Shown piece after piece: positions 1-8,620 of a DNA stretch of 64,000 bases. The notes under the pieces were generated by a model, which saw nothing but the letters and a program-made list of their open reading frames with translations, did no database searches and had not been told where the DNA came from. The position numbers and the translations under genes are program-made. Within the stretch, counting starts at the first letter, position 1, and every line of letters starts with the position of its first letter. Source of the stretch: Ferruginibacter sp. (GTDB lineage: Bacteria; Bacteroidota; Bacteroidia; Chitinophagales; Chitinophagaceae); the NCBI GenBank assembly GCA_025963635.1, contig JAOQAK010000021.1:62001-126000 (forward strand). The letters are read 5' to 3'.

Positions 1-254
1 TCGGGCGCTACATCAGGGAGTGCATCTGGAGGCGGTACTTCAGGTAGTGCAGGTTCAGGTAGCGGTAGTCAGTTTCCGGTGGAACATCTGGCACCGATAC
101 CAGTACCAGAGGCAGCAGGACTAACAAATCAGGAAAGAAATCTAAATCCAACTCCGGGTCTACATCAGGCAGTACATCCAGCTCCGGTTCTACATCAGGC
201 GGTACATCCGGTTCAGCTGGCGGAAGTACAACTCCCCCTCAACCTCAAAAATAA
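1..254 (+). pseudogene. 3' end of a Gly/Ser/Thr-rich low-complexity protein, frame disrupted
   Basis: The first ~69 bases read in frame 1 as a Gly/Ser/Thr/Ala-rich tract. From base 69 the same composition continues in frame 3 to a TAA at 252-254, with C-terminal residues STTPPQPQK. Frame 1 loses the composition after base 69, and frame 3 has TAG codons before it, so the real gene needs a -1 shift at about 68-72. Losing one T from AGTTCAG would explain it. The second part contains a 30-nt repeat (about 159-218) encoding SGSTSG-type decapeptides. The 5' end is outside the window. It could be a surface or linker-type protein; I do not recognise a family. The shift may be a real mutation or a read error. 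Confidence 0.6.
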
Positions 255-303
255 ACTGAAGATTGCTCCAAATCGGTTTGCAAACACATGGATCATGTAC
301 CAT

Positions 304-350
304 CTTAAAAAAGAAACTGTCCTGAAAATTGAGACAGTTTCTTTTTTAAG
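304..350. terminator. Strong bidirectional intrinsic terminator
   Basis: An 18-bp perfect inverted repeat (304-321 and 333-350) with an 11-nt loop. The stem base is A6 on the left and T6 on the right, so either strand gives a hairpin running into a U tract. It lies 50 nt after the stop of the Gly/Ser-rich gene. Confidence 0.9.
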
Positions 351-706
351 ATTACTCGAGTCAGAGTATAGTTGAATGTTCCAGTGAAATTAGGAAAACA
401 GTATTTCAATGATGAACAAAGTAATTGGCGTTAACCGTACTCGTTATATTACTACTTACAAAATCAGTTATCGTGTTATTATACGTAAACAGACCAATGG
501 CAGTGCCAGGAGTGGTGAATAAGTGAACAAGCGAATTTTTCAAAATATCGCGATGTCTACAAACCAGTACAAAGCAACAAGCCTCGCTGATCACTCGTTC
601 TAAGAGCATAGTAACAGTTGTTCGCTTCTAATTATTTATTTCCGTAATGGAGATATACGTATACCTTTGATAGCCTAACCCTTATCCCAACCCGCACCCG
701 TATCCC
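351..706. other. Intergenic region ahead of the PKD protein
   Basis: No convincing gene. A short minus-strand open frame (406-609) has no recognisable features. The only signal seen is the candidate promoter at 662-669. Confidence 0.5.
662..669 (+). promoter_or_regulatory. Candidate Bacteroidota -7 element (TACCTTTG)
   Basis: TACCTTTG matches the Bacteroidota primary sigma -7 consensus TAnnTTTG and lies 37 nt before the ATG at 707. No clear -33 TTG/TTTG is visible at the usual spacing. Confidence 0.5.
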
Positions 707-3403
707 ATGAGAAAAGTTGTTCTCCTTACCCTGTCCTGCACATGTATATTTTTTTCAAATGTATACCCACAAGGTTGTCCGCCTAATATCGATTTTGAAA
801 CAGGAAAATTTGATCACTGGGATTGCTTTGTAGGAACAACTTCTGCAAACGGAATACAAAATACGATCACCTTACTGCCTTCTTTACCACTCCCGAACCG
901 GCACGAACTGATCTCTGGCAACAGTCCTCAACTCATGGACCCTTATGGCAATTTCCCGCAGTTGTGCCCCTATGGCGGCAACTATTCCGTGAAGTTGGGA
1001 AACAATAATATTGGTAAAGAAGCCGAAGGCATTTCCTACACCTTTAAAATACCTGCTGTTGAAGATACTTTTAGCTTTACCTATTTTTATGCAGTTGTAT
1101 TCGAAGATCCAAGCCATTCTGCCATAGAGCAGCCCCGCTTTTTTGTAACTGCATACGACGTAGCGACGGGTAAACTTATCAACTGTGCTTCCTATAATTA
1201 TATAGCCAACGGAGCCATTCCCGGCTTCCAGGTTTCGCCAAATCATCCGGGAGTACTTTATAGAAACTGGTCTCCGGTGTCAATACAATTTGCCGGTCTC
1301 GGCAATCATACGGTACGGTTAGAATTTAAAACCGCCGATTGCACACAAGGCGGCCATTTCGGTTACGCTTACCTTGATGTAGGTACTGGTTGTTCCAATA
1401 TCCTTGCTACTGCACCCTATTGTATAGAAACCAATTCTTTAATTCTAAATGCACCTTACGGTTTCCAGGCTTATACCTGGTACAACGAGAATTATACCGC
1501 CGTCATAGGAAACCAGCAGTCAGTTGTATTATCCCCACCACCCGCCACCAGCGGCATTTTCCATGTAGATATCGATCCATACCCAGGTTACGGCTGCAGG
1601 GATACCGTTAGTGCGATTGTATTACCCTTGTCTGTTCCGGATACGCCGGCAGCATCTGTTTATACTTTTTGCCAGTTTCAATCTGTAATGCCATTGACAG
1701 CAGTTACTTCACCACGCTGCGATCTTATTTGGTATAGTGTAGCTTCCGGTGGTATCGGCAGCCACCAGGCACCTGTGCCGGCTACGTCAGTACCTGGCAT
1801 TTTTAATTACTATGTTAGTCAAAAACTTTTGTTCGGCTGTGAGAGTTTACGAAAGAAGATTACGGTAACAGTGGTCCCAATGCCGGCTGCTTCATTCATC
1901 ATTAACAATACCCGGCAATGCCAGCAGGGTAACCTTTTCATATTTACCAGCACTTCCGGCAATTTACAAAATGCGGTACTTACCTGGAACTTTGGCGACG
2001 GGCAAAGCATGGATTCAGCGTCCGCCTCTGTAAACCATATTTATACAACACCCGGCACATTTACAGTAAAGCTGCGAGCGGCCAATACTTTAAGTTGTTT
2101 TACCGAAAAACAGTTCCAGGTTACTGTAGTACCCAAGCCGCTGGCTGATTTTAATTTCCCTTCCCTTGTTTGTGAAGGCCAAACCCCGGTGATCATCAAT
2201 AATACTTCAACCACTGGTGGACTATCTACCCTTAACAGCTGGTGGTGGAATATCAATGGCAGCATTTATTCGCTGCAAACGCCGCAACCTTTTATCGCTA
2301 ACACTCCGGGACAATACCCTGTAAAACTTGTGGTAAGAACTGCGGAAGGCTGTGGCTCAGATACTGCAGTAAAAATGATACCGGTCCGCTACAGGCCTGC
2401 TGCTCCTTTCACTTTCAGCCAGCTACTTTGCGAAAATGAAATTGTACAGTTTAACAACGGCTCACTTTTGCCTGCCGCAGCGCAACCGGAATTTATAAAA
2501 AACTGGTATTGGCAGTTTGATAACTCCATCAGCAACACTGGCAAAAACCCTGCGGAGTATTTCTCAACGGGCATGCACCAGGCAAGTCTTATTGCCGAAA
2601 CCAATTACGGCTGCAAGAGTCTTACAGTAGCCAATAGTTTCCTGATAAACCCCAAACCACATGTCCGTTTAAACATTACCGATTCATGTGCCATGCGGAC
2701 AATTACTTACCAGGCAAGTGAAATCACCGGCATGACGATTAAATCATTTTGGAATTTTGGAGATGGTGTCAGCCAATTACCTAACATGATTTACAAACAG
2801 TTTGATACTGAAGGCAGCCATGTGCTCACCCTGGTGAACGAAAGCATCCACGGGTGCAGGGATACAGTAGTGAGGCCCTTTACCATTTTTGAGAACAAGG
2901 CTTCTGCCGGACGGGATACGATTACTGCAATGGACGAGCCTGTTCAATTAAATGCCCATGGAGATCCAGACTGCAAGTATTTATGGTCACCCGCTTCGGG
3001 GTTGAATAACTCCACTATTGAGAATCCCGTTGCTATACTTCAAAACGACCAGTTGTACCACCTGGATGCCATCACAAAAGAAGGTTGTGACAGTCACACA
3101 AAAATTCTCATCCGTCGCTACAAAGGCCCTGCCTTGTATATACCAACAGCGTTTACACCTAACGGTGATGGGAAAAATGATTTACTTAAAGTTTTTCCCG
3201 TGGGCATTCGCTCTTTTGCTTACTTCGCCGTATTCAATCGTTTTGGCCAGCAACTTTTTTTTACAAAGGATTATGGTAAAGGCTGGGATGGTTGCTTCAG
3301 AGGCAATAAGCAGGATCCGGGTGCATACATTGCAATTGCGAGCGCAGTAGATTACAAAGGAAGCATCATTGTCCAAAAATTGAGTGTGCTGTTGTTGAGA
3401 TAG
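707..3403 (+). CDS. Secreted PKD-domain protein with type B T9SS (CHU_C) C-terminal domain
   Basis: 898 residues. Residues 1-22 form a Sec signal peptide. The middle is a chain of beta-sandwich modules, with PKD signatures NFGDG at about 427 and about 684 and Cys pairs recurring along the chain. Residues ~810-898 are a gliding-motility-associated C-terminal domain, with the hallmark FTPNGDGKND and a GWDG...PGAYIA segment. By family knowledge this domain directs export through the type IX secretion system, so the protein is expected on the cell surface or outside the cell, perhaps in adhesion or polymer binding. No catalytic domain is recognised. It is a stand-alone gene with its own candidate promoter. 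Confidence 0.9.
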   Translation: MRKVVLLTLSCTCIFFSNVYPQGCPPNIDFETGKFDHWDCFVGTTSANGIQNTITLLPSLPLPNRHELISGNSPQLMDPYGNFPQLCPYGGNYSVKLGNNNIGKEAEGISYTFKIPAVEDTFSFTYFYAVVFEDPSHSAIEQPRFFVTAYDVATGKLINCASYNYIANGAIPGFQVSPNHPGVLYRNWSPVSIQFAGLGNHTVRLEFKTADCTQGGHFGYAYLDVGTGCSNILATAPYCIETNSLILNAPYGFQAYTWYNENYTAVIGNQQSVVLSPPPATSGIFHVDIDPYPGYGCRDTVSAIVLPLSVPDTPAASVYTFCQFQSVMPLTAVTSPRCDLIWYSVASGGIGSHQAPVPATSVPGIFNYYVSQKLLFGCESLRKKITVTVVPMPAASFIINNTRQCQQGNLFIFTSTSGNLQNAVLTWNFGDGQSMDSASASVNHIYTTPGTFTVKLRAANTLSCFTEKQFQVTVVPKPLADFNFPSLVCEGQTPVIINNTSTTGGLSTLNSWWWNINGSIYSLQTPQPFIANTPGQYPVKLVVRTAEGCGSDTAVKMIPVRYRPAAPFTFSQLLCENEIVQFNNGSLLPAAAQPEFIKNWYWQFDNSISNTGKNPAEYFSTGMHQASLIAETNYGCKSLTVANSFLINPKPHVRLNITDSCAMRTITYQASEITGMTIKSFWNFGDGVSQLPNMIYKQFDTEGSHVLTLVNESIHGCRDTVVRPFTIFENKASAGRDTITAMDEPVQLNAHGDPDCKYLWSPASGLNNSTIENPVAILQNDQLYHLDAITKEGCDSHTKILIRRYKGPALYIPTAFTPNGDGKNDLLKVFPVGIRSFAYFAVFNRFGQQLFFTKDYGKGWDGCFRGNKQDPGAYIAIASAVDYKGSIIVQKLSVLLLR

Positions 3404-3427
3404 CTATGCTAAAGTAGATAAACACAA

Positions 3428-3477
3428 GGCGCCTGTTCGGTATACATTATGGCGCCAATTACCGGTATCCTGGTAAT
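3428..3477. terminator. Two small hairpins after the PKD gene
   Basis: GGCGCC at 3428-3433 pairs with GGCGCC at 3451-3456, followed by ATTACC/GGTAAT (3458-3463 and 3472-3477). There is no T tract, so terminator function is a guess from position. Confidence 0.3.
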
Positions 3478-3512
3478 GTTTCCTTGGCCATTTTCAATTC
3501 AAATTAATATTC

Positions 3513-4184
3513 ATGGGACTATTCAATTTTTTTAAGAAGAAAAAAAACGCCCCAATGCAACCCAATCCAATCCATACTATTTTTGAAGATAGCATATCAG
3601 CAACTGTGCAAAAGCTGGATGAACTGGGCTACTTCAAATATGCTAAAAAGAACGATCTGGAAGAATTAAAAACGGAGGTTTTTAATAGTCTGAAGAATGA
3701 GGGGTATCTATCAACAATACACATTGAAGAAGCGCCCTACAACTCAAAAGATTTCAGGCATTATTGGCTGGACGGAGAAGCATTGTTTGAGCCCGATGGC
3801 TTTACTAATTACTTTAAAGACTTTGGGCATTTCTTCAAAATGATAGATATGAAATTTATCATTACAAATCATATTGAAGAATGGGATGCGGAAAATGAAA
3901 TACTAAACCATAGCATCACTATCAACAATAAAGAATATGCAATTTTTACAAACTTCAACGGCATCGGGTGGAGTGAAGCCGCCAAACGATTTGCAGAAAT
4001 ACTGAATGATCAATTTATTATCCAGGGAAAAGATGAAAAGATTTATTTAGCGAGTGGTGGAAACGATGGATATGCAGTGATCTTAACGGAAGCTCAGTTT
4101 AATTTACTTGATCCGCTTCTTAATGCTTCAGCTGACAGACCATTAAAAATTGAAGATTGGTGCAAATTCATGCAAATTAATTAG
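3513..4184 (+). CDS. Conserved-looking hypothetical cytosolic protein
   Basis: 223 residues, not recognised. The N-terminus is basic and aromatic (MGLFNFF followed by KKKK), which could associate with membrane. There is no signal peptide or transmembrane segment. The rest is acidic and mixed alpha/beta, rich in Phe, Tyr, Asp and Asn, with codon use like its neighbours. It is separated by over 100 nt from the PKD gene and converges with the aldehyde dehydrogenase, so it is probably monocistronic. The composition resembles small immunity or SMI1-like proteins, but no motif supports that. Confidence 0.65.
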   Translation: MGLFNFFKKKKNAPMQPNPIHTIFEDSISATVQKLDELGYFKYAKKNDLEELKTEVFNSLKNEGYLSTIHIEEAPYNSKDFRHYWLDGEALFEPDGFTNYFKDFGHFFKMIDMKFIITNHIEEWDAENEILNHSITINNKEYAIFTNFNGIGWSEAAKRFAEILNDQFIIQGKDEKIYLASGGNDGYAVILTEAQFNLLDPLLNASADRPLKIEDWCKFMQIN

Positions 4185-4196
4185 GGGTATGTTAAA

Positions 4197-4255
4197 CGTC
4201 AATTGTCAATGGCAAATGGTCAATAATTGACGCTTGATCATTCACCATTCACGAA
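4197..4255. repeat. Intergenic CAATGG/GGTCAA repeat with hairpin
   Basis: CGTCAATT (4197-4204) pairs with AATTGACG (4225-4232). The loop and flanks repeat TCAATGG/TGGTCAAT and CATTCACCATTCACG words. The same words recur at 30251-30286, so this is a dispersed intergenic repeat type. Confidence 0.55.
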
Positions 4256-4323
4256 TATAACCTTCACTTTACACTTAGCATATCACCAGCTTATCGCAAA
4301 TGATAAGACCTACCTAGGCATCC

Positions 4324-4354
4324 GCAGGACAGCTTAACAATCAGCTATTCCTGC
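4324..4354. terminator. Hairpin between convergent genes
   Basis: GCAGGA-c-AGCT pairs with AGCT-at-TCCTGC around an 8-nt loop, 6 nt beyond the stop of the minus-strand aldehyde dehydrogenase. It has no T tract. It probably insulates the convergent pair. Confidence 0.4.
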
Positions 4355-4360
4355 GTTTGC

Positions 4361-5959
4361 TTACGATTCAAATTCAATCATTTCATTTGTATATTGGCCA
4401 TTTAGCTTGCGCATGATCCCAAGTGGGTTGTCATTTTTTAAAGCCTCTGGCAGAAAGTCGTGTGGACAATCCTGCAAACAGACAGGTCGAACAAAACGCT
4501 TGATCGCTTCAGTGCCAACAGAGGTAGAACGTGCATCCGTTGTTGCAGGGAATGGCCCGCCATGCACCATTGCATGACAAACCTCCACGCCTGTTGGTAT
4601 GTTGTTGTACACTACCCTGCCTACCTTGCTGCTCAAGGCTGCTATACAATCTGCAAAATTCTCTATGTCTTTATTTTCACCAATTACTGAACCGGTTAGC
4701 TGCCCTTGTAACGACTGTAAAGCCTGTAACATGGACGCCCTCGTTTTGCAAACAACCACAAGGCTTGCGGGACCAAACACTTCGTGCTGTAGTGCAGGGT
4801 TACTGATAAAAGCGGCGTCGCTTACCTGCAATAACGCTGGCGATCCTTTGTATGCTGATGCGTTATCTTCACCATAGTAAATGGTTGTTACTGCTTCATC
4901 ACTTGCAAGGCTTTGCCTGCTTTTATAATAATTATTGCACACCGCAGGGTTCAACATGGGAGCGGCAGGCACATTGGCCAATAGTTCTGCCAGTTTATTG
5001 ATCAATGCCGCAGAAGCTTCATCATCCATTAAAAACAATACACCCGGGTTGGTGCAAAACTGTCCAGCGCCTAATGTAACCGAACCCGCAAGCATGATTG
5101 CCACGGCCTCATGATCGTTTTGCAGCTTTTGTGGCAAAAGCAATACAGGGTTGATGCTACTCATCTCTGCATATACCGGAATGGGCGTTTCCCTTTCATT
5201 GGAAGCCGTTTTAAAAATTGACATACCAGCAGTAAACGAGCCGGTAAAACCGATTGCCTTTATACCGGGATGTTTCACCAGTTGCCTCCCCGTTACGGCA
5301 CCACTACCGATCACAAAAGAAAAAGTACCATCGGGCATTCCGCATTTCTCTATAGCGGCCCTAACAGCAGATGCCATTAATTCGTTGGTACCCAAATGCG
5401 CTTCGTGTGCTTTTACAATCACAGGATTGCCTGCGGCCAATGCAGATGCGGTATCACCGCCTGCAGTGGAAAATGCGAACGGAAAATTACTTGCACCAAA
5501 AACCGCAACAGGACCGATGGGCACCAACATCTTTCTCAAATCGGCCCTCGGTAAGGGCTTGCGATCCGGCAATGCCGTATCGATAACAGCTTCCACCCAG
5601 GAACCTTCCCTTAACAGCTCAGCAAATAATTTAAGCTGGCCAGTAGTTCTTCCTCTTTCGCCTGTCAACCTACCTTCCGGCAAGCCGGATTCCAGCATAG
5701 CACGCTGTATCAGCAAATCTCCCACAGCCATAATTTCTTCCGCGATGGTCTCTAAAAAAACAGCCCGTCTCAACGGAGAAACATTCTTATAAGTTTCAAA
5801 AGCAATCGTGGCCTTGTTAACAGCCTCGTCGATTTCCTCCGCGGTTGCTACTATAAAGTTTTCCGGTAACGTTTCTTGTGCTACCGTACTGAATACTTGT
5901 AAAACCTGGTCGCCTTCTGCGCTCTCTGCTTGCCCGATAAGATTATATCCCTTCAGCAT
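4361..5959 (-). CDS. NAD(P)-dependent aldehyde dehydrogenase, alpha-ketoglutarate semialdehyde dehydrogenase type
   Basis: 532 residues, the usual length for the KGSADH/2,5-dioxovalerate branch of the ALDH superfamily. Visible motifs: FGASNFPFAFSTAGGD with the cofactor lysine in NPVIVKAHEAH (about 178), GFTGS, the general-base Glu in EMSSINP (about 266), the nucleophilic Cys in GQFCTNPG (about 300) and EVFGP. The family oxidises alpha-ketoglutaric semialdehyde to alpha-ketoglutarate at the end of oxidative pentose, uronate or hydroxyproline catabolism. No pathway genes flank it; tamL lies upstream on the same strand. It could serve the product of the inositol oxygenase at 54.2-55.1 kb, but that is inference. 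Exact substrate is uncertain. Confidence 0.88.
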   Translation of the reverse strand: MLKGYNLIGQAESAEGDQVLQVFSTVAQETLPENFIVATAEEIDEAVNKATIAFETYKNVSPLRRAVFLETIAEEIMAVGDLLIQRAMLESGLPEGRLTGERGRTTGQLKLFAELLREGSWVEAVIDTALPDRKPLPRADLRKMLVPIGPVAVFGASNFPFAFSTAGGDTASALAAGNPVIVKAHEAHLGTNELMASAVRAAIEKCGMPDGTFSFVIGSGAVTGRQLVKHPGIKAIGFTGSFTAGMSIFKTASNERETPIPVYAEMSSINPVLLLPQKLQNDHEAVAIMLAGSVTLGAGQFCTNPGVLFLMDDEASAALINKLAELLANVPAAPMLNPAVCNNYYKSRQSLASDEAVTTIYYGEDNASAYKGSPALLQVSDAAFISNPALQHEVFGPASLVVVCKTRASMLQALQSLQGQLTGSVIGENKDIENFADCIAALSSKVGRVVYNNIPTGVEVCHAMVHGGPFPATTDARSTSVGTEAIKRFVRPVCLQDCPHDFLPEALKNDNPLGIMRKLNGQYTNEMIEFES

Positions 5960-6135
5960 ATTGTATTTTTATAAAAGGTAAATGATGTGTTGAATGATCT
6001 TTAGAAATACTAAGTTATGAATATTTGGACTGGCGGGATAATACAGGTGTGATATCAGGTATAAAGCGACGCTTTAATACAAGAACGTAATTAACCGATG
6101 TGATTGTTGGCTTATTCCCGCTTAGCAATTCACGC

Positions 6136-8484
6136 TTAAAAAGGGTAGCCTATAGCAAGGTTTAAGACGAGATTTTCCTTTCGCCATTGACTGCTTCCGA
6201 AGGATATTTTATCGAACACCCATTTAGGTCCACCCACTGCATACGGTTTGCGGATGGGAAATGCAGCGTCTACACGAAGCACTAAAAAGTTGAGGTCAAA
6301 TCTCAAACCTGCACCTGTGCCGACTGCAAGCTCATTTAAAAAATTTTTACTGAACTTGGAACCCATCCTCGCCGGATCTGTACGCATGGTCCATATATTA
6401 CCGGCATCTACGAAAAAGGCACCCCGCACAACAGAAACGATCTTGAAGCGGAGTTCGGTATTCATCTCCAGTTTAATATCACCGGGCTGATCCGGAAAGA
6501 AGGTGGTGGTATCTTTAAGACGGGCATAATATGTGCCCGGGCCAAGACTACGGGCCCTGTAAGCCCTGATGCTATTGGTACCGCCAATAAAGAATTCTTT
6601 GATAAAAGGCATCGTTAAACTATTGCCATACCCATACCCGGCACCTAGGATGATCCTGCTTGCAAGCATATTGATTTGCTGCCTCCGCCTCGGCTGACCG
6701 ATCGCCAGGTAATGCCGTAATTCAGTTTCGCCGCGGACATATTGAGAAAACGGAGTTTGGAAGATCTTCTTTTGTTTACCATTCGCCACATCGGCACCGG
6801 TTAATAATCCCAGGATATTGCCGGATAAATCCACATTGCCATTGAAATAGAAATTATGCCTTTTATTATTAGGCTTGGCGAGTGAGTTGTAATTAAAGTT
6901 ATAATTAGAGCCGATAATAAACTGCTTTTCTATGCTTCGGGCCAGCGTAATATTCTTAATCAGGCTATCATTAAACTGCTGCGTAATGCCTGTTGGCAAA
7001 ACGTAATTCAACGCGATGGGGTTAAACTTGTGTTCGGTGGTGATGGATGAATTCCATACCCAGCCATAACTTGTTTTAAAAGAGTTGAGTGTATACTGGT
7101 CAGTGCGCCTGAAATATTCATACCCAAGATTGATCCTTGTTTTAGCAACGAAATCACTGTTTTTACCAAAGCCGATATGGGGGATAACACGTGGGATCAG
7201 CAGATCGAGATCGCCGCCAAAGCGGGTAGTCCCCACGTTCTGCTGACCTGATATCTGCGTCTCCAGGCCAATAAATCCGCTTAAGCTCAACTGTTCTGCA
7301 CTACGAAAAGTATTCCGGTTTTTGAGGCTGATGGTAAAATCTGTACCACTCGCATTATTCGATTTGGTAAGGGCAGATATTTGCGCCTTTGCTGAATACT
7401 TATTGAGCGGCGACAAATAATACATCGCATTCAGCCTCCTGTCATCAACGGTATCTACTTCTTCAAAACGGGCTTTAACAAATTTATACACTCCAAGACT
7501 TACCAACCTGCTGAGTGTAAGATTATGGTCGTTCCGGTTGTAAATGTCTCCCGGATGAAAACGTATATTTCGTTTAAACATCCTCGGATGGAATTTCTTA
7601 TAGGTATCCACTACATAGAAGCTATCATAAAAAACAGCGTTGGCCTTTGAGAAGGTAGTATCGGTATCAATATTGTAATCGGCATAAATAATCACATCTC
7701 CAATGCGGTAGGGATGCCGGGCCTGTGGAGGCGTTTCGGGCTTTACCTGCATATAGATGTTTACTTTGGTGTTGCCCACTGTGCTGTCTACTTTTGCCAG
7801 CAGGTAATTTTCACTGAAAAAGAAATATCCTCTCTGTTTCAACCGGGTATCAATTCTTATTCTTTCTGCCTTTATAACATCCAGGTCGTAGGCTCTTCCC
7901 CTGCGGAGGGTTGATCTCCTCGTAACTGTCCTTATTGCTTTGCTTAACTCGCTTGAATCGGTGGGGAAATTGACAGTGTCAATCAGATATTGCAAACCGG
8001 GCCGCACCGTAAACACAGCTGAGGTACGCTTCCTTTTAGTGGTAGTATCAAAACTAACTTTGCCTTTAAAATAGCCCCTGTTCTCGAGCCGGTTAGTCAT
8101 TATGCCCCGGTTCTTTTCAAAGTTTACTGAACTCGCATACACAGGAGGTTCACCTAATTTATTCCTGATTATATACCGGAGCCCTTTACCAGTGGGCTTT
8201 CCGGCTATATTGTAAAACCACAGTTTGGGCCTTAGTCCAAGAATGGTAAAGTTAGGCTTTGGTAAAATGATCGATTTCAATTCGTCTTTGAGCACAGCTT
8301 TTTGAGATTTGGCACTGCTATCAGAAGAAACATATTTTATCCTGGAGCCAACGTACAATGTCTCTCCTTTAGGAAGATATTTTGTATTGTTGCAAGATGC
8401 TAAACACATTATCCCTATACATATGATGATGCCTGAGAAAATATTTTTCCTGAAAAAATTAGCTTCGATTATTAAATGATTCAC
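6136..8484 (-). CDS. tamL: Lipidated TamA-like Omp85 protein (TamL)
   Basis: 782 residues. The N-terminal signal ends in a lipobox-like LASC (residue ~31), predicting a lipoprotein. POTRA-like repeats follow, roughly residues 40-370 (strand-helix patterns with GDIYN and GYFF turns), then an Omp85/surface-antigen beta-barrel. The barrel has FFIGGTNSIRAYRARSLGPG (the conserved RGF/RAY-type lid motif) and a terminal aromatic strand. Lipidated TamA homologues paired with TamB are characteristic of Bacteroidota. It lies 136 nt downstream of tamB on the same strand. The expected role is outer-membrane biogenesis (protein insertion or lipid transport with TamB). The 5' intergenic is rich in TTAATT words. 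Confidence 0.88.
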   Translation of the reverse strand: MNHLIIEANFFRKNIFSGIIICIGIMCLASCNNTKYLPKGETLYVGSRIKYVSSDSSAKSQKAVLKDELKSIILPKPNFTILGLRPKLWFYNIAGKPTGKGLRYIIRNKLGEPPVYASSVNFEKNRGIMTNRLENRGYFKGKVSFDTTTKRKRTSAVFTVRPGLQYLIDTVNFPTDSSELSKAIRTVTRRSTLRRGRAYDLDVIKAERIRIDTRLKQRGYFFFSENYLLAKVDSTVGNTKVNIYMQVKPETPPQARHPYRIGDVIIYADYNIDTDTTFSKANAVFYDSFYVVDTYKKFHPRMFKRNIRFHPGDIYNRNDHNLTLSRLVSLGVYKFVKARFEEVDTVDDRRLNAMYYLSPLNKYSAKAQISALTKSNNASGTDFTISLKNRNTFRSAEQLSLSGFIGLETQISGQQNVGTTRFGGDLDLLIPRVIPHIGFGKNSDFVAKTRINLGYEYFRRTDQYTLNSFKTSYGWVWNSSITTEHKFNPIALNYVLPTGITQQFNDSLIKNITLARSIEKQFIIGSNYNFNYNSLAKPNNKRHNFYFNGNVDLSGNILGLLTGADVANGKQKKIFQTPFSQYVRGETELRHYLAIGQPRRRQQINMLASRIILGAGYGYGNSLTMPFIKEFFIGGTNSIRAYRARSLGPGTYYARLKDTTTFFPDQPGDIKLEMNTELRFKIVSVVRGAFFVDAGNIWTMRTDPARMGSKFSKNFLNELAVGTGAGLRFDLNFLVLRVDAAFPIRKPYAVGGPKWVFDKISFGSSQWRKENLVLNLAIGYPF

Positions 8485-8620
8485 GTTCGTTACGTCACCG
8501 TATGTTTATGTTAAAAATTGCCAGCCCACTCTATCAAAAAATCATTAAAATTGACAATGCATTTTTTATTTCCACATCCTGATTCTAAATTCTTAATTCC
8601 CAATTTTTAATTTTTAATTC

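Noticed and set aside
79-375. 98-residue plus-strand open frame near the left edge
   Set aside because: After base ~69 this frame loses the Gly/Ser/Thr bias and runs through the strong terminator at 304-350; frame 3 is the real continuation.
406-609. 67-residue minus-strand open frame before the PKD gene
   Set aside because: No signal, motif or neighbour support; composition not convincing.
5151-5792. 213-residue plus-strand open frame
   Set aside because: Lies entirely antisense to the aldehyde dehydrogenase, whose motifs are clear.
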